64,000 bases of DNA from Lactococcus garvieae subsp. garvieae (GTDB lineage: Bacteria; Bacillota; Bacilli; Lactobacillales; Streptococcaceae), in assembly GCF_029024465.1 (NCBI RefSeq), contig NZ_CP118950.1, forward strand, positions 620,001-684,000, given 5' to 3'. The stretch's first letter is position 1, and every line of letters begins with the position of its first letter. The notes beneath the pieces are model-generated. The model did no database searches. It worked only from the letters and a program-made list of their open reading frames with translations, and was not told the DNA's origin. This document shows, in pieces, positions 52,878-61,267 of this stretch. The position numbers were made by a program, and so were the translations under genes.

Positions 52878-54593
52878 ATGAAAAAAACACTTATTAGAGT
52901 AGTTTGGTTGTTCTTTATTTCGGCCGGATTACTTATGGCTAGTAATATAACAAGTTCCGATATGATAAAAAAGAATGATTGGAAAGAAAAGTTTGTTACC
53001 CATGCGGAATTACAAGATGAAAATGGGGTTGCTCAAAATAATTTTGATATTTATGATAATATGCAAGCTCATTGGGAATACAGTATCCCTGCTGGAACAG
53101 ATATTTATGCAGGTGATACGATGACCGTTAAAATTCCGAGTGTTTTAACCATACAATCTAATGTATCATTTGATATTAAAGATTTTGGTGGAAATATTAT
53201 TGGGAAAGCCATTGCTGATCATAATACAGGTGAAATAGTTATCACTTTCACAGAATATGCGGAAAAATCATCAGATAAAGGGATTTCAGGTACTTTTAAT
53301 ATCTGGGTTCACTGGGATCACAGTGAGGTTGAGCAAAATACAACAGTGCCAATTAAATGGGGGACAGGAGTAGAAACAATTATAGGCATTCACCCAGGTA
53401 GTGGACAGCCCGATCCTAATGAAAAACTATATAAATGGGGGAGTGTTGATACAAAAGATCCTACTATAATACATTGGACAGTGCGTGTTAATCTTGCTGA
53501 AATTGATATTCAAAATGCAGTTCTTGAAGATACACTTGGTCCTAACCAAGAGCTGGTCCCAAGCTCTATAGGTGGTTTTCATGTAGCTAGTTGGGATAAC
53601 GATTGGAATCCGGTTCCTGGAACTATAATAAACCCCAACATTATTTCAGTTATTGATTCGAAAACATTCTCAATTAATTTTGGAGACTTGAGTGATTGTG
53701 TTATTATTAATTATGATGCTAAAACCACGGATGGTGGTGAATCATTAAGGTATAAAAACTCAGTCTCATTAACTGGAGATAATATTGAAAGCAATGTAGT
53801 TGATGTTCAAACACCTACAAATGGGGGGAGTGGTACTGGAGAAAGTAAAATAACAATTCAAGGCACAAAAACATGGATGGATAATAGTAATATAGAAGGT
53901 TTACGTCCTCAATTTATTACTATAAATCTTTATCGTAATAATATAAAAATTGATTCTAAAAAAGTATCAGATAAAGATAAATGGAAATATTCTTTTGAAA
54001 ATCTTGATATGTATGCAAGTGATGGCAGTAAGTATAATTACAGAGTATCAGAAGACAGTGTAAAAAATTACATATCCAAGCAAGATGGATATAACTTTGT
54101 GAACACATTAGAGGGCGAAATAGATATAAGAGGAAAAAAAATATGGGATGATAATAACGATGAGGAAGGCAAACGCCCTGACTTTATAGTTGTTGATTTA
54201 TTAGCTAATAATTCAATTATAGTATCTAAAAAAGTAACAGCTGACAATAACTGGAATTATGAATTTCTAAAACTTCCCTTGTATGATGAGGTAGGTAAGA
54301 AAATTTCCTACAGAATTGAGGAAGAAAATGTCCCAGACTATACATCTAAAGTTCATGGGTTTAATATAACTAATAGTTATATTAAAAAAGATGTCTCCTA
54401 TATCCCAAATACACCCAATAAAAAAAATAATCAAGGTTTAGTAAGTAAATATAATTTAAAAAATAATATTTCGACTAAAAAGTCTCTACCTAGTACAGGT
54501 GAAAGCAATAATATGTTACTCGTAAGTATAGGTGGAATTATTTTAATAATTATATGTATACTGATATTTAAAATAAAAATAATTAATAAATGA
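52878..54593 (+). CDS. Cna-like collagen-binding adhesin, LPXTG anchored
   Basis: A 571-residue wall protein. Signal peptide about 1-25; two Ig-like adhesin domains of the Cna/SdrG type at about 35-315 (FDIYDNMQAHWEYSIPAG, VDTKDPTIIHWTVRVN, RYKNSVSLTG); two CnaB repeats at about 325-410 and 415-495 (TKTWMDNSNIEGLRPQFI, KKIWDDNNDEEGKRPDFI); then a spacer and LPSTG at about 537 with membrane segment and basic tail. The start at 52878 has GGAGG six bases upstream; the earlier ATG 52860 lacks one. Collagen or other matrix binding is inferred. Confidence 0.9.
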   Translation: MKKTLIRVVWLFFISAGLLMASNITSSDMIKKNDWKEKFVTHAELQDENGVAQNNFDIYDNMQAHWEYSIPAGTDIYAGDTMTVKIPSVLTIQSNVSFDIKDFGGNIIGKAIADHNTGEIVITFTEYAEKSSDKGISGTFNIWVHWDHSEVEQNTTVPIKWGTGVETIIGIHPGSGQPDPNEKLYKWGSVDTKDPTIIHWTVRVNLAEIDIQNAVLEDTLGPNQELVPSSIGGFHVASWDNDWNPVPGTIINPNIISVIDSKTFSINFGDLSDCVIINYDAKTTDGGESLRYKNSVSLTGDNIESNVVDVQTPTNGGSGTGESKITIQGTKTWMDNSNIEGLRPQFITINLYRNNIKIDSKKVSDKDKWKYSFENLDMYASDGSKYNYRVSEDSVKNYISKQDGYNFVNTLEGEIDIRGKKIWDDNNDEEGKRPDFIVVDLLANNSIIVSKKVTADNNWNYEFLKLPLYDEVGKKISYRIEEENVPDYTSKVHGFNITNSYIKKDVSYIPNTPNKKNNQGLVSKYNLKNNISTKKSLPSTGESNNMLLVSIGGIILIIICILIFKIKIINK

Positions 54594-54669
54594 CTAATGA
54601 CATGAATTTTTATTTTTTGAATAGGATAGTACTAATATTAGTTTTGTGTTAGAAAAAACAATCAGACAA

Positions 54670-54706
54670 ACAACTGACAACTTATTTTAAGTTGTCAGTT
54701 GTTTTT
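54670..54706 (+). terminator. Terminator of the adhesin gene
   Basis: ACAACTGACAACTT, loop ATTTT, AAGTTGTCAGTTGT and T run; a perfect 14-bp stem. Confidence 0.92.
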
Positions 54707-55186
54707 ACATAGAGTATGTATTATTAGAAATGATAGTATTTATCGAAACAAAATAATTGAAGTTCTAGAATAGGCATTAGTATTGAATGAAGATATATAA
54801 TGGAATGATATATATTATATTATTTAATATGTTTTTTATTTTTAATAATTGAATTGGAAAGTGTTCTAAGGTGAATGTATTGATTACCTTATATATTTTA
54901 GATTATATAAAAGAATGAACGCATTCACCTTAAAAAAGGCCAAGCTGATTTACAGATGTAACAAGCTTACTTGCATAACAAATAATCAATAATCAAAATT
55001 TTTTAGAAATACCCCAATTGAAGTAAGTGTAGTGTATGGAGACATTCACATTCATGAAAAATATAATAAGTTATAAGTTGAAAGAAAAAAATATAATGGG
55101 GAAAGTTTAAATATGGCAGTAACTACTGATTAGGGAGAAAGTGTGTATTTTTGTGAGAAATGATATTTGGATTAAGGAGAAAAAGA
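54707..55186. other. A+T-rich non-coding stretch
   Basis: No convincing gene; only ORFs of 25 codons or fewer without ribosome binding sites. AAGGTGAATG (54868-54877) and CATTCACCTT (54922-54931) form an inverted repeat, the second half of which also pairs locally (GAATG-AACG-CATTC). The stretch may be remains of lost cargo. Confidence 0.5.
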
Positions 55187-55639
55187 ATGAAAAAATTAAG
55201 TGAAGGACAAGATTTAATTGTCTCAGTTAGAGAATTGATTAAAGACTATAGCTTTTTGGTTAGTAAGAGTCATATCAAATCGTTTAATAAACAAGGCAAA
55301 TTAGCGGGAGATACAAAAAAGTCAATAATAAAAGAACTAAAATGGCGATTTGGAAAAGTAAAATATTTACCTGGAGCAGGTAGAAGGGAAGCAACTTTCA
55401 ATTGTACTAGTTTCAATGGAAATACTGAGAAATATAATCCATATAGTGATAATGGTGGTTCAATAAAGGAAGATTGGTCGAACGAAAAATGTATGTTTGC
55501 GAATACAATAAGTAGTTATGATAGTGATAGTTGGGTATCAAAAAGCAATATTTTTAGGAAATCATTTGGTGTTTCTGATATAGATAAAGACTATGTTAGT
55601 AATTTTATTAAAGAACATGATTGGACTAATGTCAAATAA
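55187..55639 (+). CDS. Hypothetical island protein (150 aa)
   Basis: Starts MKKLSEGQDLIVSVRELIK after AAGGAG. The N-terminal half is basic and helical (up to about residue 70, KWRFGKVKYLPGAGRREATF); the C-terminal half is rich in Ser, Asn and Asp. No signal peptide or known family. The stop lies directly before the IS3 element, so the natural C-terminus could be lost, although the last residues look like a normal end. Confidence 0.6.
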   Translation: MKKLSEGQDLIVSVRELIKDYSFLVSKSHIKSFNKQGKLAGDTKKSIIKELKWRFGKVKYLPGAGRREATFNCTSFNGNTEKYNPYSDNGGSIKEDWSNEKCMFANTISSYDSDSWVSKSNIFRKSFGVSDIDKDYVSNFIKEHDWTNVK

Positions 55640-55655
55640 TTGGACATAAAATGAG

Positions 55656-56525
55656 CTATATTTTCTTAAAATATTTTTCTTCCTTCTGATTTGGAGTTAA
55701 ACCATTGTTGGCAGAATGAGGATTATAGTTGTTGTAGAATTGTTCGATGTATTCAAAGCAAGAGAGTTGAACCTCTTGAATGGTGTGATAAGTTCTTCGA
55801 TTAATTTCTCTTTGTTTAAGGTACTTGAAAAAGACCTCAGTTACGGCATTATCATAAGGATACCCAGGTTTAGAGTAAGAAGCAAGTAACTGATGCTCAT
55901 CTAATATTTTTCTAAAGGAAGCTGATTTAAATTGACTCCCTTGATCTGAATGAAAAATAATTGGTTCCTTAGGTTTTCTCTTATTTATAGCCATCTCTAG
56001 GGTGTCACAAGCAAGTTTAGCATCAATCTTATCACTTACTTTCCAAGCGATGCATTTTCTAGAGTAGAGGTCAAGAATGGCGCAGAGATAAACGTGACGC
56101 TTAGGTCCTATAGAAATATAAGTGAAATCAGTTGTCCAAACTTGATTCGGGGACTTCGGATTAAATTCTTGTTTAAGGAGATTATCAGAAGAAAATGCAG
56201 GAGAGTGTTTTGATTTAACCCGAGGTTTAATGGTCGACATTTTAGGGAGTGTCATAGACTTGAGAAGTCGTAAGATACGGCCTTCAGAAATATTAACGCC
56301 ATAATCACGCAGAAGAATGATTTTAAAAGCTCTCGTTCCAATTCTTTTCTTAGCTTTCATATAAATCTCAAGGAGTAATTTTCTCAAGCGTTGATTTTCT
56401 ATTTCACGCTTCGAAGGCTTCTTGTTAATGAAGTTATAGTAGGTGGAACGATTGACATGTAAAACACGACAGAGCATAACTGTCGTGTGTTCAAATCGGA
56501 GTCTATAGACTGCTTTTAATCTCAC
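55656..56525 (-). CDS. IS3-family transposase, OrfB (integrase core)
   Basis: A 289-residue rve-type catalytic domain. DDE residues are in VWTTDFTYIS, in IFHSDQGSQFKS and in the YDNAVTEVFFKYLK segment with the Glu. The N-terminal HTH_21 region reads FKIILLRDYGVNISEGRILRL in part. The GTG start overlaps the orfA stop. The active protein is normally the OrfAB fusion made by -1 frameshifting at AAAAAAAG (56554-56561); the -1 frame is open through to this ORF. Confidence 0.92.
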   Translation of the reverse strand: MRLKAVYRLRFEHTTVMLCRVLHVNRSTYYNFINKKPSKREIENQRLRKLLLEIYMKAKKRIGTRAFKIILLRDYGVNISEGRILRLLKSMTLPKMSTIKPRVKSKHSPAFSSDNLLKQEFNPKSPNQVWTTDFTYISIGPKRHVYLCAILDLYSRKCIAWKVSDKIDAKLACDTLEMAINKRKPKEPIIFHSDQGSQFKSASFRKILDEHQLLASYSKPGYPYDNAVTEVFFKYLKQREINRRTYHTIQEVQLSCFEYIEQFYNNYNPHSANNGLTPNQKEEKYFKKI

Positions 56526-56797
56526 TTGGAGTTTTGCATGAATATGGCACTCGCTTTTTTTAAGATCAGATTTTCTTCCTCAAGTTGTGCATTCCTTTTT
56601 TGTAATTCTTGAATCTGTTTGGCAGTCAACACCGTATTATCTTCAAGACGAACTTGAGAGTACTGCTTAATCCATTTTGCAAGAGCAGAGACGGAGACGC
56701 CATAGTCTCTACAGAGTTCGGATTGAGTTTTACCTGTTTGATAGAGGTTGACGAGAGATTGTTTGAATTCCTCGTCGTAACGTTTAAAGCCTGACAT
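56522..56797 (-). CDS. IS3-family transposase, OrfA (helix-turn-helix)
   Basis: A 91-residue protein starting MSGFKRYDEEFKQSLVNLY with HTH (ELCRDYGVSVSALAKWIKQY) and a C-terminal leucine zipper (IQELQKRNAQLEEENLILKK). The start is at the internal Met with AAAGGA upstream. It carries the slippery run used for the OrfAB fusion. Confidence 0.9.
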   Translation of the reverse strand: MSGFKRYDEEFKQSLVNLYQTGKTQSELCRDYGVSVSALAKWIKQYSQVRLEDNTVLTAKQIQELQKRNAQLEEENLILKKASAIFMQNSK

Positions 56798-56875
56798 AAA
56801 AGTCCTTTCATTTTTGTGTCTTCTTAGACAGATTATAACACACATATTTGTGTCTACTTTTATAGTATAGCTCCA

Positions 56876-57439
56876 ATGATTGATTTGTCTAACAATATGG
56901 ACTCATTAAGACGTGAGTACAATACTATGACTCATAAAGAGTTAGATAGTATCTATATAAATACCAATAGTAATATATTTTCAGTAGATACTAGTTTTAG
57001 AGAACAAGTGGGTATTGACATACAGAAGAAAAGATTTTTTTCGAGTACATTTAATGGCTATATTCTGGTTAATGGTTTTAAAGAACCTAGCTATAAACTA
57101 GTTAATGTAATAGACTTAAACAAAATTATTGATATTGAATTAAGAGAAGATAATGACATAGTTACAAAAGTTTCGACTGCGAGTGTTGTGGCGCGTGGAG
57201 TAGTTGGTGGAATGCTAGCTGGTGGAATTGGAACTATTATTGGTGGTGCTACGGCAAAATCTAAATCTTCCAGTAGTTTAAAAGAAATTTCAATAAGATT
57301 TAAACTGAGCGATATGAATAATCCATATCAAGAAATTTTAGTGGCTTTTAATAAAAATGGGATTAGTAATGAGAAACAACAAGAGGTGTATAGATTATTT
57401 AGCCAGCTAGAATTAGTGATAAGTAATTTGGAAAAATGA
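56876..57439 (+). CDS. Hypothetical protein with glycine-rich hydrophobic segment, possibly 5' truncated by IS3
   Basis: A 187-residue ORF whose ATG lies at the right end of the IS3 element with no ribosome binding site. A Gly-rich hydrophobic stretch (VVGGMLAGGIGTIIGGATAK) is at about 107-130, followed by EISIRFKLSDMNNPYQEI. This pattern is common in small proteins that also carry an N-terminal zinc ribbon or DUF4428 domain, which is absent here. Loss of the N-terminus through the insertion is therefore likely, and the ORF may be a pseudogene. Confidence 0.55.
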   Translation: MIDLSNNMDSLRREYNTMTHKELDSIYINTNSNIFSVDTSFREQVGIDIQKKRFFSSTFNGYILVNGFKEPSYKLVNVIDLNKIIDIELREDNDIVTKVSTASVVARGVVGGMLAGGIGTIIGGATAKSKSSSSLKEISIRFKLSDMNNPYQEILVAFNKNGISNEKQQEVYRLFSQLELVISNLEK

Positions 57440-57521
57440 ATAATTAGGATGCAAATGTATATCTGATATCCAATATATTTTTCATACGCAGTAGCCTCTG
57501 TATGAGAGTAGAAATAATAAG

Positions 57522-57563
57522 AGAAAATAGTGAATCGCTCCTTAGGTGAATCACTATTTTTGC
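57522..57563 (+). terminator. Terminator after the hypothetical gene
   Basis: AAAATAGTGA and TCACTATTTTT with a 17-base loop. The rest of 57440-57752 is A+T-rich spacer in which only the RBS of the next gene (GGGAGG at 57742-57747) is recognisable. Confidence 0.75.
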
Positions 57564-57752
57564 TATAGAGTTCTTAAATAAATTATATTTCGAAATTATA
57601 AATAGTGTGAATGAGTGTTAAGTTTTAAATATTTAACGTGTTGACAGCGCTTACTTGTAGTGGTATGATAAATTTAGAGTATGTTGTTTTTAATATTTTA
57701 TAATTTGTGCTTAATTTTAATTAATATATAAAGAGAAAATAGGGAGGACGAC

Positions 57753-58988
57753 TTGAAGAAACTTAAATTAAAGGGAGAAGAAAAAGGAGGGGACGAGAAA
57801 AAAAGAAGCAAAGAAGTTGATTGGAGAAAAATAGAAAAAAATAGAATAAGTGAAACTATTGATAAAAATAGAAGAGGAGAACGGAAAGTAAGGGTTATCC
57901 CACCCAGAAATAATAAATTTGCACATCAAAATTTAGAAATAATACGAGTAGCTGCTTATTGTAGAGTTAGTACCCTTGATGAAATGCAAATGGGGAGCTT
58001 CGAGATGCAAATTCAACATTTCAAGAAAATAATAGAATCGAATCCCCAGTATGAACTAGTTGATATATATGCAGACGAAGGAATTTCGGGTACTTCTGTG
58101 AAAAAACGTATTGGTTTCCAAAAAATGATTGAAGATGCTAAGGCTGGTAAAATTGATTTGATTTTAACTAAGAGTATCAGCCGTTTTGGAAGGAACATTG
58201 TAGATATTATTTCAACTTTAAGGGAACTTAGGGCATTGTTCCCTCCAGTAGCTGTAAATTTTGAATCAGAGGGAATATTTAGTAGCGATAGTAATAGTCA
58301 GTTGATTATTACATTATTATCCTCAATAGCTGAGCTAGAAAGTCAACAGAAAAGTATTGCTATCCGAGAAGGAATACAATATCGGATGCAAGAAGGTATA
58401 TATAAATTTTCTGTGAAAAATATTTTAGGATACTACAGAGATTATTTAGGACAAGTCAGAGTTGAACCTGTAGGAGCGCAGATCGTAAGTTATATTTATG
58501 ATTCTCTAATTGAGGGAGCTTCACCAGAATATATAGCTTTGTCTTTGACTGAGCAAGCAATACCAACACCAATGGGTCTTAAACAGTGGAGGTCGTCAAC
58601 TGTGAAAAGTATATTAACTAATGAAAAATATAAAGGAGATGTACTTTATCAGAAAACCTTCTCACAGGACTATTTATCTTCTAAAAGTATAAAAAATGAA
58701 GGAATATTACAACAATATTATTGGACAAATTTGCATCCAGCTATTATTGATGAAGGAAGGTGGGAAAAAGCTCAAGAATTTTTAAAATTAAAACAATGGA
58801 GTAAGAGAAAGTCTTTAATTAAAGATATTTCTGGTAAATTTATAGTTGGAAAAATAAAATCAGGTCTTTTAAGAGGTTATTATTTGATAGATTTTAAATG
58901 GTCTATGGAAGAACAAAAAAAGTTTATTGAAATAATCAAGTCAGAGACAAATTTAGAAAGAGGTAGTGATGACAGTAGACATAGATAA
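57753..58988 (+). CDS. Large serine recombinase
   Basis: A 411-residue site-specific recombinase. A basic extension (1-65) precedes the resolvase catalytic domain: nucleophile Ser in AAYCRVSTLDEMQ (about residue 74), YADEGISGTSVKKRIGFQ, ILTKSISRFGRN and ELESQQKSIAIREGI. The recombinase domain (KNILGYYRD, WRSSTVKSILTNEKYKGD) follows. The C-terminal coiled-coil/zinc ribbon region is short, so it is smaller than TndX-type integrases. The start is TTG with GGGAGG five bases upstream. It is a second recombinase in the island beside the tyrosine integrase. Confidence 0.9.
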   Translation: MKKLKLKGEEKGGDEKKRSKEVDWRKIEKNRISETIDKNRRGERKVRVIPPRNNKFAHQNLEIIRVAAYCRVSTLDEMQMGSFEMQIQHFKKIIESNPQYELVDIYADEGISGTSVKKRIGFQKMIEDAKAGKIDLILTKSISRFGRNIVDIISTLRELRALFPPVAVNFESEGIFSSDSNSQLIITLLSSIAELESQQKSIAIREGIQYRMQEGIYKFSVKNILGYYRDYLGQVRVEPVGAQIVSYIYDSLIEGASPEYIALSLTEQAIPTPMGLKQWRSSTVKSILTNEKYKGDVLYQKTFSQDYLSSKSIKNEGILQQYYWTNLHPAIIDEGRWEKAQEFLKLKQWSKRKSLIKDISGKFIVGKIKSGLLRGYYLIDFKWSMEEQKKFIEIIKSETNLERGSDDSRHR

Positions 58989-59361
58989 TTTGAAATTGGA
59001 AGTCATTGATTTAAACAAGAATGTATTACCTTACATAACTTTAAACAAGACAGGGGTTACAATAAGTACACGTGTTATAGAGGAGCTGAATTATCCTCAA
59101 AATGTACAATATTGCTTAGATCCTCATCAAAAAATATTTGCTATACGTGCTTGCAAAAGTAATGAGCAAAGAGCTGTTCCGTTTTCAAAATCTCGTCTAG
59201 AACAAAATAAGTCTATTCATACTAATAATAAAGCTATAAAAGGTAGTTTAAGTAAATTAATTGAGAATTTTAGTCAGGATTTTAGATATAAAATTATTGG
59301 TGAAGTTGATTTAGAACATCGAGTAATTTATTTTGATATGAAAAATGTAGAAAAGGGATGA
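58969..59361 (+). CDS. Small companion of the serine recombinase, function unknown
   Basis: A 130-residue protein whose gene overlaps the recombinase by 20 bases, so expression is coupled. It reads MTVDIDNLKLEVIDLNKNVL, then PYITLNKTGVTISTRVIEEL and YCLDPHQKIFAIRACKSNEQ, a beta-rich AbrB-like or DNA-binding-like first half, and a second helical half. No family recognised. A role as accessory or directionality factor is inferred from the overlap only. Confidence 0.65.
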   Translation: MTVDIDNLKLEVIDLNKNVLPYITLNKTGVTISTRVIEELNYPQNVQYCLDPHQKIFAIRACKSNEQRAVPFSKSRLEQNKSIHTNNKAIKGSLSKLIENFSQDFRYKIIGEVDLEHRVIYFDMKNVEKG

Positions 59362-59987
59362 AAGAAAATTTAATATGTACACTCAAAACTGCAAGTAATG
59401 TACTAATTTAAGATAAAAATAGTTCTAGATTATGTAGTAAATATTTAAAAACAGGTAGTTCTCAACTATATTAAGAAAATAAATATTATTTTTAAAATGT
59501 CAAAAAATATGTAAGTAGTATATGCCTTTTTTTGTAATTAAATCTCCAAATTAAAAATTTTATTATTCTTGTAAGATGTTAAAATAACCATTTCTACATA
59601 CATTATTTTAATAATCGTGTGATTTATATATATAATATAAAAGAATAATTTTACTTTTCGAAGAGAGCGGAGGTGCTCTCTTTTTGGCTATGAAAGTCAG
59701 TAACTCAATACTTATCTTATATGGAAAAATAGTTACATAACAACAATAGTGTCAGAAAAAAATGACTTTGATTAAAAAACAAAAACTTAATTGACTCTAT
59801 CGGATTTATAATACGGAAGTTGAACGAAATTTTAAAACCAGTTTGAGGTAAGAAGTAAAAGAGTCTTTAGAACTTTCTTTATGGTACATTTAGTATACAT
59901 TCCAAGCTATTTATTGTTTGACTTTGAAAGTATGGTAGTCTATAATCATTGATATAACAACAATTAAAAAATGAATTTCAAAAATAT
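59362..59987. other. Non-coding right end of the island
   Basis: A+T-rich without a credible gene. It contains a terminator GAGAGC...GCTCTC plus T run (59661-59685) and GTACATTTAGTA (59884-59895), which also occurs just inside attL (41942-41953) and may be an integrase arm site. The final 100 bases lead into attR. Confidence 0.65.
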
Positions 59988-60048
59988 TCCAGCATGGACA
60001 GTAGATAAAATGAGCCGCTATGCGCGTATCGCTTTAGGGATTCGTTAA
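59988..60048 (+). repeat. attR, right attachment repeat
   Basis: Direct copy of 41826-41886. It encodes the last residues of the DUF59 protein including the stop, but without a promoter or start. The two differing bases (GGG, CGT) are the native chromosomal ones, because native downstream DNA continues from here. Confidence 0.93.
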
Positions 60049-60067
60049 CCACCTCAAAAAGCATTTC

Positions 60068-60102
60068 AGGAGAATTCATTCAGGATTCTCCTTTATTTTT
60101 TT
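60068..60102 (+). terminator. Native terminator of the DUF59 gene, displaced by the island
   Basis: AGGAGAAT ... ATTCTCCT with a 9-base loop and TTTATTTTTTT. It now follows attR, 18 kb from its gene. Confidence 0.85.
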
Positions 60103-60197
60103 ACATTCATTGTTCGCATTGCCAATACAAAATGAGTAAAAACTTCTATCTATAGGAGACAGAAGTTGAGTGAGTAAAAGTTTCGAAAATAAACAAA

Positions 60198-60491
60198 TTA
60201 AAGTGTGAGTTCGGACAGGTTAGATACACTTAATTGATAAACTTTGTCCGATGATAAAATATGATTGTCTATGGATAAACTGCCATCTTTGTTTATTTCT
60301 AGTTCTTGTCCTGAACCTGAAAGCGTGGAGAGACTAGCTCCCCAAGCGACAAACAGATTTTTTAAGACAGTGTTTTCTTCAACAAAATTTTTAGAATTCC
60401 TCGTTCCAAGAAAACGAATTTCGTTATTGTCAAAAGTTAACTTTATTCGAAAATTTGCCAGTAATTCTGCTTTGATTAATTGTGGGACCAT
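60198..60491 (-). CDS. Small hypothetical protein under a cre-like promoter (97 aa)
   Basis: A 97-residue soluble protein starting MVPQLIKAELLANFRIKLTF. The opening beta-strand pattern with FDNNEIRF weakly recalls DUF2442-type proteins, but the rest does not clearly match. AAAGGAG is six bases before the ATG. On the same strand TATAAT (60515-60520) overlaps ATGAAAGCGTTATAA (60516-60530), a cre-like site, so glucose repression is likely. Confidence 0.7.
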   Translation of the reverse strand: MVPQLIKAELLANFRIKLTFDNNEIRFLGTRNSKNFVEENTVLKNLFVAWGASLSTLSGSGQELEINKDGSLSIDNHILSSDKVYQLSVSNLSELTL

Positions 60492-60514
60492 AAAATCTCC
60501 TTTCTATATTTGTT

Positions 60515-60530
60515 ATTATAACGCTTTCAT
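60515..60530 (-). promoter_or_regulatory. cre-like site overlapping the -10 box of the 97-residue protein gene
   Basis: Minus-strand ATGAAAGCGTTATAA fits the cre consensus with one mismatch and overlaps TATAAT. CcpA bound here would block the polymerase. Confidence 0.55.
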
Positions 60531-60603
60531 AAGAAGCCGCCAAAGAGAAGTTTATTGCCAAAGCTTGCTTTGGGTAGAGGTTAAATAGAAATTTTAAAAT
60601 AAG

Positions 60604-60648
60604 ACCAAAGACCGAGCATAGAGCGGTCTTTTTTTGGTAGAATAGAGG
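60604..60648 (+). promoter_or_regulatory. Hairpin and extended -10 promoter of liaFSR
   Basis: AAAGACCG...CGGTCTTT plus a T run is a terminator-like hairpin that abuts TGGTAGAAT (60635-60643). The liaF ATG follows after six bases. The hairpin may stop readthrough from the island side or serve as an operator. Confidence 0.55.
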
Positions 60649-60649
60649 T

Positions 60650-61267
60650 ATGAATAGACGGATAAAAACATTTATTGTTATAGAGCTTTGTATCATCGTT
60701 GCTTTGCTTTTTCATATTATAAAATCACCGTACTTTCTTGTATTGCTTGCTTTAGCTATATCTTTCAGTATTTTGTCACGTAAAATAACTTTTCTACGTC
60801 CTGTCACAGCTGTGCTCTGGATTTTCTTTGTAGTAATGCTCTTGACAGCGGGATGGTTTTGGCTTGCTCTTCTCTTTCCTCTTTTGGCTGGGATTAGCTT
60901 CTGGAAAAGACAAGCATATACGATGCCACATTCTTCTTATAGTCAAGCCTATGCGGAGAGTCAGGAAGATATCACACGGGCAAATGGAAATGATGTGATT
61001 GATCTCTATGATGTCAATTTTAGGCCTGAAGGAAACAGCTTGAGCATCAAAAAATCAGCAGGGAATACTAAAATTATCGTGCCGGAAGACGTTGCTGTAG
61101 CTTTAGAAATTACGGTACACAATGGCATTGTCAAGATTTTTGATGAAGAAACTGAAATTAACCCTGTCAATTTTCGCTATTTCTCAGATGTGACGGAAGA
61201 CACGCAAAAGCGGATGCGTATTAAACTTCAGGTTGAAACAGGAAATGTTGAGGTGGTGAAAGGATGA
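60650..61267 (+). CDS. liaF: LiaF-like envelope stress regulator protein
   Basis: A 205-residue membrane protein with three to four N-terminal segments (to about residue 85) and a cytoplasmic or membrane-associated C-terminal LiaF domain (KSAGNTKIIVPEDVAVALEI and MRIKLQVETGNVEVVKG). LiaF holds the LiaS kinase inactive until cell-wall damage. It overlaps liaS by four bases. The -10 box is six bases before the ATG, and GAGG touches the start, so the mRNA may be leaderless. Confidence 0.88.
   Translation: MNRRIKTFIVIELCIIVALLFHIIKSPYFLVLLALAISFSILSRKITFLRPVTAVLWIFFVVMLLTAGWFWLALLFPLLAGISFWKRQAYTMPHSSYSQAYAESQEDITRANGNDVIDLYDVNFRPEGNSLSIKKSAGNTKIIVPEDVAVALEITVHNGIVKIFDEETEINPVNFRYFSDVTEDTQKRMRIKLQVETGNVEVVKG

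Larger units (their letters stand above)
55641..56875 (-). mobile_element. IS3-family insertion sequence
   Basis: Two overlapping transposase genes on the minus strand. The ends are approximate: GAGCTATATTTT on the left (near 55651) matches GAGCTATACTAT at the inverted right (near 56873), but the exact termini and a target duplication could not be fixed. Both ORFs are intact, so the element is probably functional. Confidence 0.8.
41826..60048. mobile_element. Genomic island, about 18.2 kb, integrated in the 3' end of the DUF59 gene
   Basis: Bounded by the 61-bp direct repeats, with a tyrosine integrase 135 bases inside the left end and a serine recombinase near the right end. Base composition is clearly more A+T-rich than the flanks. 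Cargo is accessory: toxin-antitoxin, adhesins, an exporter, pseudogenes and an IS3 element. No relaxase, type IV secretion or phage structural gene was found, so it is neither a complete ICE nor a prophage. It may be mobilised in trans or be a remnant. Confidence 0.9.

Noticed and set aside
54867-54931. Riboswitch from the AAGGTGAATG / CATTCACCTT inverted repeat
   Set aside because: No known aptamer core is recognisable and the downstream gene starts 250 bases later.
41826-60048. Island as prophage or complete ICE
   Set aside because: No capsid, tail, lysis, relaxase, coupling protein or secretion genes are visible; the holin-like peptide belongs to a toxin family and not to a lysis cassette.
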